From contig CAZNKH010000007.1 in NCBI GenBank assembly GCA_964574105.1, forward strand, positions 1 through 30,130: a stretch of 30,130 nt of DNA. The letters are read 5' to 3'. The notes below the pieces were generated by a model, which searched no databases, was not told the origin of the DNA, and was given only the letters and a program-made list of their open reading frames with translations. How positions within the stretch are numbered: position 1 is the first letter of the stretch; each line of letters begins with the position of its first letter. This document shows, one piece after another, positions 23,919-30,078 of this stretch. This DNA comes from UBA9988 sp964574105 (GTDB lineage: Bacteria; Patescibacteriota; Minisyncoccia; Phycocordibacterales; UBA9988). Position numbers and translations under genes: made by a program.

Positions 23919-25415
23919 ATGGCACAAAAATCTACACAACAAAAAACGATTCGGGGCCCCATCGTGGCAGTCATGGGACATATTGACCATGGGAAATCAA
24001 CGCTCCTAGATTACATACGAAATACAAATGTTACGGAGACTGAAGCTGGTGGTATTACGCAACATGTAAGCGCTTATGAAGTGCAACACGGGGCGCGGTC
24101 TATAACTTTTCTGGATACTCCGGGACATGCGGCATTTCAGACAATGCGCGAACGGGGAGCACGCATTGCAGATATTGCCATTCTCGTTGTAGCGGCAGAT
24201 GACGGAGTAAAAGCACAGACGCTAGAGGCAATCAAGGCAATTACCGAGAGCGGAATCCCATACATCGTCGCTATCAATAAAATAGATAAGAACGGTGCTT
24301 CTGCTGATCGAGCAAAGCAAACACTCGCGGAAGTCGGCATTTTAGTAGAGAGTTACGGCGGTAGCATCCCTTGCGTACTCACCTCTGCAAAGAGCGGTGA
24401 AGGAATACAGGAGCTCTTAGATATGATTATCCTTGTCGCCGAGATGGAGGCACTCACTGGCGATCATTCACGGCCAGCACAGGGCTTTGTACTGGAAAGT
24501 TCACTTGACCCCAAGTCAGGACCACTCGCCACACTCATACTTAGGGACGGAAGTATCCATGTAGGAGACTGCGTTGCTGCGGGGATACATGTGGCAAAAG
24601 TGAGAAAATTGGAAAACTTTCTAGGTGTCTCGGTGAAGGAAGCGTCTTGCCCCGCTCCGGTGCGTATCTTTGGTTTTAGCTCCGTACCGCAAGCAGGAGA
24701 TGAGTTCAACACATTCACAAATAAAAAAGATGCGGAACAGTACATAGAAAAATGCCAGATCACAAAAATCAAGAATCAAAAGAATGAACAGACGGGCCAG
24801 GTGGTAGAAAAGTTTGAAATTCCTATTGCAATCAAGGCAGATACTTTTGGGACGCTGGAAGCATTAAAAAAAGAAGTGAGTAAACAAACAACTGAATCGG
24901 TACACTTACACATCGTTCACGAGGGAGTGGGACCGATTACCGAAAATGACATTAAGACTGCGGGCGGATCATCACAGGCTCTTGTGATTGGCTTTGCTGT
25001 AAAGATAGAACGGAGTGCGCAGGATCTGGCAGACAAGCTTGGTATCAACATAAGTTCATTTGACATCATTTATAAGATGAGTGAGTGGCTCGCTGAAGAA
25101 GTAGCAAGACGGACTCCTAAACAGAGCTCGGAAGAGGTAGTGGCCAAAGTGAAGGTGATAAAAATCTTTACCACAGGAAAAGGCAAGCAGGTCATTGGAG
25201 GAGAGGTGCTGGAAGGAACAATCAAAAAAGATTTGAACGCAAAGATTGTACGCCGTGGGAATGAGGTCGGACGCTGCCGCATTGCAGAATTACAGAAAGA
25301 TCGCTCTGTCGTGGGGAGCGTAGGTGAAGGTAGTCAGTTTGGCAGTCTGATTAAGTGCGATATTGATGCGGCGTCTGGAGACATACTTGAGGTCGTTGCG
25401 GTTATAGAGCGATAA
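23919..25415 (+). CDS. infB: Translation initiation factor IF-2, short form
   Basis: 498 residues. The GTPase begins almost at the N-terminus: G1 is GHIDHGKS (20-27), followed by the GGITQHV switch, DTPGH (66-70) and NKID (120-123). Domains II, III and IV follow, with the initiator-tRNA-binding C-terminal domain at about 405-498. The IF2N and long linker domains that bring many bacterial IF-2 proteins to 700-900 residues are absent. The usual GHVDHGKT is GHIDHGKS here. It places fMet-tRNA on the 30S subunit and promotes subunit joining. It lies between DUF4446 and rbfA in one operon; infB-rbfA is a widespread pair. Confidence 0.96.
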   Translation: MAQKSTQQKTIRGPIVAVMGHIDHGKSTLLDYIRNTNVTETEAGGITQHVSAYEVQHGARSITFLDTPGHAAFQTMRERGARIADIAILVVAADDGVKAQTLEAIKAITESGIPYIVAINKIDKNGASADRAKQTLAEVGILVESYGGSIPCVLTSAKSGEGIQELLDMIILVAEMEALTGDHSRPAQGFVLESSLDPKSGPLATLILRDGSIHVGDCVAAGIHVAKVRKLENFLGVSVKEASCPAPVRIFGFSSVPQAGDEFNTFTNKKDAEQYIEKCQITKIKNQKNEQTGQVVEKFEIPIAIKADTFGTLEALKKEVSKQTTESVHLHIVHEGVGPITENDIKTAGGSSQALVIGFAVKIERSAQDLADKLGINISSFDIIYKMSEWLAEEVARRTPKQSSEEVVAKVKVIKIFTTGKGKQVIGGEVLEGTIKKDLNAKIVRRGNEVGRCRIAELQKDRSVVGSVGEGSQFGSLIKCDIDAASGDILEVVAVIER

Positions 25416-25430
25416 GGTATAGTAAGTGCT

Positions 25431-25715
25431 ATGCTCAAGCACGAACGCACGGAGTCGCTCATTCAAGAGCTTGCTGGGTCCTTTATTTCTGAGCAGACAA
25501 CAGGAAAGTCACTCTTGACTGTCGTGGATGTGCAACTCTCTATGGATAGGCGGACGGCGAGAATCTTTGTATCCGTCTTCCCTCGTGAGCATCAGGGAGA
25601 AGCACAGTCATTTCTCACGCGACAAGGGCGAGACTTTCGGGCATATGTGATGGAGCACGCGCGACTTCAGACAATCCCACATATGGAGTTCATTGTTGGC
25701 GCATCAGCTGTTTGA
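25431..25715 (+). CDS. rbfA: Ribosome-binding factor A, short form
   Basis: 94 residues with the single KH-like fold of RbfA: an N-terminal ERTESLIQELAGSFI helix, LLTVVDVQLSMDRRTARIFVSVFP strands, and a C-terminal LQTIPHMEFIV strand. Typical RbfA is about 110-130 residues; the C-terminal tail is missing. It helps mature the 30S subunit. TATAGT (25418-25423) starts right after the infB stop and lies 7 nt before the ATG, so an internal leaderless transcript is possible. tRNA-Cys follows after 5 bases. Confidence 0.87.
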   Translation: MLKHERTESLIQELAGSFISEQTTGKSLLTVVDVQLSMDRRTARIFVSVFPREHQGEAQSFLTRQGRDFRAYVMEHARLQTIPHMEFIVGASAV

Positions 25716-25720
25716 CATAA

Positions 25721-25792
25721 GGCGTAGTGGCGAAGTGGTAACGCAGCGGTCTGCAAAACCGCGATGCGTGGGTTCGATTCCCACCTACGCCT
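25721..25792 (+). tRNA. tRNA-Cys (anticodon GCA)
   Basis: The acceptor arms are GGCGTAG and CTACGCC, the anticodon loop is CTGCAAA (anticodon GCA), the T loop is TTCGATT and the discriminator is T (U73), the known identity element for tRNA-Cys. CCA is not encoded. It is closely linked to rbfA. Confidence 0.95.
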
Positions 25793-25904
25793 CCTTCAAT
25801 CCGCATAAGACGGAACGAACATAGTTAAAAAACCTATATTTGTTCAACTTCCGAGATTTAACATTCTGGTAAAGAACTTTTGAAATCGTTACTATAACTA
25901 TATT

Positions 25905-25986
25905 GCCCGGGTGGCGGAATCGGTATACGCGCACGACTTAAAATCGTGTGCCGCAAGGCGTGTGGGTTCGACCCCCACCCCGGGCA
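25905..25986 (+). tRNA. tRNA-Leu (anticodon TAA)
   Basis: A class II tRNA. The acceptor arms are GCCCGGG and CCCGGGC, the D region is GGCGGAATCGGTATACGC, the anticodon loop is CTTAAAA (anticodon TAA, reading TTA), the variable arm is long and the discriminator is A. CCA is not encoded. The 112 bases between tRNA-Cys and this gene contain only AT-rich sequence and possible weak promoter elements. Confidence 0.94.
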
Positions 25987-26036
25987 CAAAATATTTCATT
26001 GCTCACCCGCTTTTTTTCTGTTAGATTTTAGCTATT

Positions 26037-26109
26037 CCGCCCATAGCTCAGCTGGTAGAGCAGACGGCTCTTAACCGTAAGGTCGTAGGTTCGAATCCTA
26101 CTGGGCGGA
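26037..26109 (+). tRNA. tRNA-Lys (anticodon CTT)
   Basis: The acceptor arms are CCGCCCA and TGGGCGG, the D arm is GCTCAGCTGGTAGAGC, the anticodon loop is CTCTTAA (anticodon CTT, reading AAG), the T loop is TTCGAAT and the discriminator is A. One G-A mismatch closes the anticodon stem. TGT-TAGATT about 10 nt upstream is a plausible extended -10 box. Confidence 0.93.
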
Positions 26110-26110
26110 T

Positions 26111-26174
26111 AAATAAAAAAGACCGCCGGACAAGATAATGGTTATGATAATAACGCATTATGTTCGGCGGTCTT
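26111..26174 (-). terminator. Long hairpin terminator for the small membrane protein gene
   Basis: Read on the minus strand, arms AAGACCGCCGAAC and GTCCGGCGGTCTT (26162-26174 with 26119-26131) are followed by TTTTTATTTA. The space between the arms contains further nested pairings (ATAATG/CATTAT and GTTAT/ATAAC), so the whole element folds into one long stem. It ends within about 10 bases of the tRNA-Lys 3' end on the other strand. Confidence 0.85.
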
Positions 26175-26183
26175 GGGGAGGAG

Positions 26184-26510
26184 CTACTGAAGTGGAGCAG
26201 ACCAGAGTCTATCCATTTCATTCAATACAAACTGAGTTCGTTCATATCTCTTGATATAAAGTTGAGGATCTTCCCGCTCCACCACCTGGGATGGTAGAGA
26301 CGGAGATTCTACTATGTACGGGATCTCTGCCCACTGTCTATCTGCTTGGCGGCCAATCAGGCAACCAAATGCAAATAGAAATATGGCACCAATGAGTAGC
26401 CCGATTGCAAAAACTCTATTGAGTGCTGAACGCATCTCTAGTCGTGTCATCCTAAAGTCTGCTTCCTCTGCAGATCTTTTTTCAATCTGAAGCGGTGTTA
26501 ACTTTTTCAT
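26184..26510 (-). CDS. Small single-pass membrane protein of unknown function
   Basis: 108 residues from the ATG at 26510, chosen because AGGAGG (26522-26517) lies exactly 6 nt upstream; the ORF opens 30 bases earlier. The layout is a charged cytoplasmic N-terminus (about 1-30, rich in Lys, Arg and Glu), one membrane helix (about 31-53, ending FAFGCLIGR), and a polar outer part of about 55 residues with two short aromatic and charged helices. It is not recognised. It is a single-gene unit with a near-consensus promoter, a leader of about 38 nt, a strong Shine-Dalgarno site and a strong terminator, in contrast with the housekeeping genes around it. Confidence 0.75.
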   Translation of the reverse strand: MKKLTPLQIEKRSAEEADFRMTRLEMRSALNRVFAIGLLIGAIFLFAFGCLIGRQADRQWAEIPYIVESPSLPSQVVEREDPQLYIKRYERTQFVLNEMDRLWSAPLQ

Positions 26511-26554
26511 CCCCGTCCTCCTAAGTGTTGTAAAGAGCATCCTAGCCTTATTCT

Positions 26555-26604
26555 AATATAGCATATCTGTAAAAATTGTCAAGTATCCCCTCTTTTGTTA
26601 CACT
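26555..26604. promoter_or_regulatory. Divergent promoters for the small membrane protein (-) and tRNA-Leu(TAG) (+) with overlapping -35 boxes
   Basis: TTGTCAA (26576-26582) carries both -35 boxes. Minus: TTGACA (26582-26577), 16-bp spacer, TGC-extended TATATT (26560-26555). Plus: TTGTCA (26576-26581), 17-bp spacer, TGT-extended TACACT (26599-26604), 9 nt before the first base of the tRNA. The two polymerase sites overlap completely at the -35. Confidence 0.75.
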
Positions 26605-26613
26605 TACGACTAT

Positions 26614-26697
26614 GGGCGGGTGGTGAAATTGGCAGACACGTTAGCCTTAGGAGCTAATGCTCGCAAGAGCTTGAGGGTTCAAGTCCCTCCCCGCCCA
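26614..26697 (+). tRNA. tRNA-Leu (anticodon TAG)
   Basis: A class II tRNA. The acceptor arms are GGGCGGG and CCCGCCC, the anticodon loop is CTTAGGA (anticodon TAG, reading CTA), the variable arm is TGCTCGCAAGAGCTT, the T loop is TTCAAGT and the discriminator is A. CCA is not encoded. It is the third tRNA-Leu in the window and has its own promoter. Confidence 0.95.
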
Positions 26698-26734
26698 CTT
26701 CTTTGTCAAAACTTCGCGGTATAGAGCATACTCC

Positions 26735-26743
26735 TGCTATAAT
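26735..26743 (+). promoter_or_regulatory. Extended -10 promoter of the cation exchanger gene
   Basis: TGC-TATAAT ends 10 nt before the ATG at 26754. This supports that ATG over the ORF start at 26703, which would overlap the promoter. No convincing -35 was found. Confidence 0.6.
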
Positions 26744-26753
26744 AGAGTCACCA

Positions 26754-27680
26754 ATGTCCTCACAACTCTTTCTTCTCTGTGTTCTTTTCTTTCTTCTCGC
26801 AAAGTCGGCAGACATTGTTATCGTCGGAATCCGCGGTATTGCTGAGAAGCTCAACATTAATCTTTACTTTGCCGGCATCTTACTTGGCTTTTTTACCTCA
26901 CTTCCCGAGATGAGTATCTCATGGAGCACACTCGCGAGCCACGCAGTGGATGCCTCGGTGGGTAACCTCTACGGTGGGACTATCGTGCTTTTTGGATTCA
27001 TTCTCGGACTCTCTCTCGTTGCTAACAGAGTAGTCTGCACTGATGGCAAGTGGAAGAGTATCCTCCCCATTACACTCTACCTCGCGCTGCCAATTCTCCT
27101 CGCCTTAGATGGACGCTTGGGGAGCAGTGATAGCGGCATCCTTATGCTCGGATATTTCTTGGTGCTCTACTTCACCTACACACAACACAAGTTAGAGACG
27201 GTCCCTGTGTATAGAAAAGAAGTGCGTGAGACTGTTGCGCCAGAGATACTCACCATCATGGCAGGTCTTATGGGTGTCTTTCTTTCTGCGCATTTAATTG
27301 TGCGTACGACACTCTCCATTCTTGCGCTCTATCCTATACCGCTCTTTAGCGTGGGACTCTTTGTATACGGACTCGGAACCAATCTCCCCGAGATTATGAT
27401 TAGTATCCGTTCGTGGAGACAACACATCCGTGACCTCTCGGTGAGTAGCTTGCTTGGCTCCGCAATTACTAACGGACTTATCTTTGGCACACTCGCATTT
27501 ATAAGTCCACTTCTCATACAGCGCGATCCACAGTTTATGATCACGGGCATCACATTCATAGGGCTCCTCGCCGTTGTTACCATCGCCTATCACTCTCACA
27601 GGCGCTTCACCCGTGGAGAGGGCTACGCTCTCCTTGCAGTCTACGGCAGCTTTCTCATTGCATCATTCCTCGTAAGCTAG
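26754..27680 (+). CDS. Sodium/calcium exchanger-family (CaCA) membrane protein
   Basis: 308 residues and about ten membrane helices. The two alpha-repeats of the Ca2+/cation antiporter family are visible: GFFTSLPEMSISW with VGNLYGGTIV in the first half, and GLGTNLPEIMISI with SSLLGSAITNGLIFG in the second. The acidic residues of the SLPE and NLPE segments are kept, and the polar GN/GS positions are largely kept. It would exchange Ca2+ or a similar cation for Na+ or H+ across the membrane. It resembles YrbG-type bacterial exchangers in size. Substrate cannot be set from sequence. No Shine-Dalgarno site is present. Confidence 0.85.
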   Translation: MSSQLFLLCVLFFLLAKSADIVIVGIRGIAEKLNINLYFAGILLGFFTSLPEMSISWSTLASHAVDASVGNLYGGTIVLFGFILGLSLVANRVVCTDGKWKSILPITLYLALPILLALDGRLGSSDSGILMLGYFLVLYFTYTQHKLETVPVYRKEVRETVAPEILTIMAGLMGVFLSAHLIVRTTLSILALYPIPLFSVGLFVYGLGTNLPEIMISIRSWRQHIRDLSVSSLLGSAITNGLIFGTLAFISPLLIQRDPQFMITGITFIGLLAVVTIAYHSHRRFTRGEGYALLAVYGSFLIASFLVS

Positions 27681-27691
27681 TGCAATGACCT

Positions 27692-27712
27692 GCTCAACCT
27701 CAGAGGTTGAGC
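27692..27712 (+). terminator. Possible weak terminator after the cation exchanger
   Basis: A perfect 9-bp stem GCTCAACCT/AGGTTGAGC with a 3-nt loop lies 12 bases after the stop codon. The following ATATAAAGGTTTTAT is AT-rich but lacks an immediate T-run, so termination is only probable. Confidence 0.5.
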
Positions 27713-27757
27713 ATATAAAGGTTTTATAGAAATGTTAAAAACTCGTGGTTGCATATA

Positions 27758-27786
27758 TTGACATCTATATAGCTTTCTGCTATAAT
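27758..27786 (+). promoter_or_regulatory. Consensus promoter of the SPFH operon
   Basis: TTGACA (27758-27763), a 17-bp spacer ending in TGC, and TATAAT (27781-27786). Every element matches the sigma-70 consensus, including the TGn extension. It is the strongest-looking promoter in the window. The expected start is near 27793. Confidence 0.85.
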
Positions 27787-27792
27787 ATATAT

Positions 27793-27864
27793 GGATTGAT
27801 CACTGGGTAATGATCACCTGCGTTGCAGGCCCGTACCCAATTTTGACAAGAGGAGGAGAAAAAA
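27793..27864 (+). promoter_or_regulatory. Structured 5' leader (possible pseudoknot) and Shine-Dalgarno site
   Basis: The leader is about 72 nt. TGATCA occurs at 27797-27802 and 27811-27816 and can pair with itself around an 8-nt loop. TGGGTA in that loop (27804-27809) is complementary to TACCCA at 27834-27839. Between them is a hairpin CCTGC-GTT-GCAGG (27817-27829). The segments fit an H-type pseudoknot, or alternatively a nested two-stem fold. AGGAGG (27851-27856) follows, 8 nt before the ATG. I do not recognise a known riboswitch. Confidence 0.5.
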
Positions 27865-29028
27865 ATGAGTTCAGATCCAATGCCAACCGTAATTGAGGAA
27901 GTATGCTGTACCGACCCATCATCAGATCAAATACCACCTGAAGAAGATCTCTCTCACTATTACTGGCTGATAGTTCTTGTTATAAATGGAATCTTTATTT
28001 TAGGAGAGATTCTGGCATCAACTATCAGTTCAGACATCAAGTTCTTGGGGACATCACTTAGTTGGACTGCGATCATGATGATTCTCCATACACTCTACAC
28101 AGTAGCGAGTATCGTAATCCTCGGACCACAATGGCAAGGTTCATTTGTGTTTCTCGGGAGGCCACTCTTTAATATCTCTTCGGGTCCTCACTATGTTCCT
28201 GCCGGGATCTGTTCCATCGCCAGAGTCACAAGACTCGTTGAAGAGTTGGAGCTCCCCGGAGAACCAGAAGAAATATGGCACGGAGATGAGAGTCAGGGGC
28301 AAACACTTCCTGCGGGCAAAGTTCCTCCCATTCGCATCCCCTGCAAAGGGTATGAGGATGGAGAAAAAGAAGGAAGTAAGAACGACTTACTTGCTCTCCG
28401 TCTCACTATTGAGCCTTCATTCGTAGTCCGATTTCGTATCTTTAGTCCAACAACTTTTATTGTACGGGTCAAAGATACGAGTGAATTGAAACGACAAATA
28501 CAAGACATCATCGTCTCAGCATGTGGTCCGGAATTCGCAAAAAAGACCGTCGCAGAAGTGTTAGAAAAATGGCATGATATTAATGAACTCTTAGACAACA
28601 AAGTCAATAGGGTAGTAACCGAATGGGGAGTTAAAGTAGTCAACTGTCAGATGAAAGAGGCCGGCATCCCCCATCGTACAAACAGTGCACTCATCGACCT
28701 TGGAGTCGCGCGCAGTAACAGTATTGCAACCGCTACTCGTGCAGAAGGAGAGAAAAAGCGTCTTACCCTTGAAGGTGAGGGTCGTGCATCAGCAATTCGT
28801 TCAGAAACAGATGCAAGGACAGCGGGACTCTTTGCACAGATAAGTGCATTGAGCGGGCTTCCGCAGGAGTTGATTCGTGCAACACTCGCCGCAGAAGCTG
28901 CTCCGCGTGTTATGCGAGAAGCAAAAGCCTCTGTAGTACTTGGAAGTAATGCGAATGACCTGCAAAGCTCCCTCATCGGGGCAGCACAGGTAATCAACAA
29001 AATCAAAGAGACGGAGGAGAGATCATGA
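27865..29028 (+). CDS. SPFH/Band 7 (stomatin/prohibitin-like) membrane protein
   Basis: 387 residues. The polar N-terminus of about 30 residues contains CC, followed by two membrane helices (about 33-52 and 66-87). An SPFH/Band 7 domain (about 93-265) begins with a FLGRPLFNISSGPHYVPAG strand. It is interrupted by a charged loop (about 130-172) and ends with VVTEWGVKVVNCQMKEAGI. A coiled coil (about 280-330) with RAEGEKKRLTLEGEGRASAIRSE is typical of flotillin and prohibitin relatives, followed by an Ala-rich helix. Such proteins form large ring or cage assemblies that organise membrane regions. The start has a perfect Shine-Dalgarno site. The stop overlaps the next start by 4 bases (ATGA), so the two genes are coupled. 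Confidence 0.83.
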   Translation: MSSDPMPTVIEEVCCTDPSSDQIPPEEDLSHYYWLIVLVINGIFILGEILASTISSDIKFLGTSLSWTAIMMILHTLYTVASIVILGPQWQGSFVFLGRPLFNISSGPHYVPAGICSIARVTRLVEELELPGEPEEIWHGDESQGQTLPAGKVPPIRIPCKGYEDGEKEGSKNDLLALRLTIEPSFVVRFRIFSPTTFIVRVKDTSELKRQIQDIIVSACGPEFAKKTVAEVLEKWHDINELLDNKVNRVVTEWGVKVVNCQMKEAGIPHRTNSALIDLGVARSNSIATATRAEGEKKRLTLEGEGRASAIRSETDARTAGLFAQISALSGLPQELIRATLAAEAAPRVMREAKASVVLGSNANDLQSSLIGAAQVINKIKETEERS

Positions 29029-29750
29029 CTGGTGCATACCTGCTGTTTACCATTCTTACGATTATTACGATTGGGTTTATTGCCAAGAACTTGGCAGCGA
29101 ATCTATCACTGGATCTACCGAAAGATATACTCCCTTCGTCTACAGACAAGAAGAAGTGGAAAGTATTCTTTAATCATTCAGTGGCAATCGATGTAAGTGC
29201 GTGGTTACTGACGGTCATTGCGGTCATTTGTTTGTTTCCAGTGCTATGCTGGCAGGCAATCACGCGGTATCCGGGCTTGATACTCGGATCTCATGCAATA
29301 CTCCTTACATGCGTTCTTATGTGGAGAAAGGAAGGATCTAACACAGGGAAGTGGTTCTTGACTATCGTACTCGTTGTCGCGTTCTTGATCGCTCTCGGTG
29401 AAAGAAAACTTCTACCAAGAGTGCCGGGCTTTACAACGGAACAGAAACGGATAATCGTTGAAAAGAAGAAGACTGAAATCCGCGGTCCATACACTGAGAT
29501 TGAGGTTACAGAAGACAAGTGGAGCGATCCCATCATCAGAATAGATGGCTGGAACTGGAGTCTTGATTACTACGCAGAGAAGAAAGCACGGATCAAAATC
29601 GAGCGTGGAAACAAAGTCTTAGGTGAGTGGAAGTTTGGCGGAGGATTACCACCTGTCACAACAATATCGGCACGGCCAAAAGACAAAATCTTTTTTAGGT
29701 CCTTAGAGGGGACTCAGAAGATCTTTGTCCAGTACATTGATCGTTCGTAA
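29025..29750 (+). CDS. Four-helix membrane protein coupled to the SPFH protein
   Basis: 241 residues, not recognised. Membrane helices are predicted at about 4-22, 54-78, 83-100 and 109-125. A soluble C-terminal domain (about 135-241) follows. It has alternating short beta-like segments and many aromatic and charged residues (IIRIDGWNWSLDYY, KARIKIER, GEWKFGGGLPP, IFVQYIDRS). This layout, a membrane protein translated directly after an SPFH protein, resembles NfeD-SPFH and HflK-HflC pairs in outline, but I see no NfeD OB-fold signature and no sequence match to HflK. It probably forms a complex with the SPFH protein; that is inferred from coupling alone. Confidence 0.78.
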   Translation: MTGAYLLFTILTIITIGFIAKNLAANLSLDLPKDILPSSTDKKKWKVFFNHSVAIDVSAWLLTVIAVICLFPVLCWQAITRYPGLILGSHAILLTCVLMWRKEGSNTGKWFLTIVLVVAFLIALGERKLLPRVPGFTTEQKRIIVEKKKTEIRGPYTEIEVTEDKWSDPIIRIDGWNWSLDYYAEKKARIKIERGNKVLGEWKFGGGLPPVTTISARPKDKIFFRSLEGTQKIFVQYIDRS

Positions 29751-29773
29751 TTTCTCTTCTCTCTTGTACACAA

Positions 29774-29811
29774 AACCCCCTTTGCAATTATGCAAAGGGG
29801 GTTCTTTTTTT
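29774..29811 (+). terminator. Rho-independent terminator of the SPFH operon
   Basis: A perfect 13-bp stem (29774-29786 with 29791-29803, arms AACCCCCTTTGCA) has an ATTA loop and is followed by CTTTTTTT. On the opposite strand the stem is followed by TTTTG, so it may also end the convergent pilin-like transcript. Confidence 0.93.
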
Positions 29812-29817
29812 GTGTTT

Positions 29818-30060
29818 TTACTGACATCCGACGGTATTACAGATTGCCTTCATAATACCAAAGGCAGAGACCATTATGGCGAGTCCGATGATACCCCAGA
29901 TCATATGCTGCCTCCCCTTCTCAACCCGTTCTGCATTATCCTTAGCAAGAAAGAGTTCCGCCATTCCGTAGAGAAAGACAAGTAAGGCTACTGCCATCAA
30001 CCCCGTCACACCCGGCTGAACGATATGTGTGAGAATCTTATCAAGGAGAGGGATTTCCAT
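29818..30060 (-). CDS. Small two-helix pilin-like membrane protein (CPR type, TrbC/VirB2-like layout)
   Basis: 80 residues. Membrane helices are at about 17-38 (VTGLMAVALLVFLYGMAELF) and 53-72 (MIWGIIGLAIMVSAFGIM). They are separated by a charged loop (AKDNAERVEKGRQH). The pattern of a first helix with a VALLVFLYG core, a KGR loop and an IWGIIGLAIMVS second helix is one I recognise from many short Parcubacteria proteins annotated as pilin or TrbC/VirB2-like. Whether it forms a pilus or secretion channel is not known from sequence. AGAGGTG lies 6 nt before the ATG. The upstream gene ends 18 bases before this start, so an operon is likely. Confidence 0.72.
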   Translation of the reverse strand: MEIPLLDKILTHIVQPGVTGLMAVALLVFLYGMAELFLAKDNAERVEKGRQHMIWGIIGLAIMVSAFGIMKAICNTVGCQ

Positions 30061-30078
30061 TTAATGCACCTCTATCAA

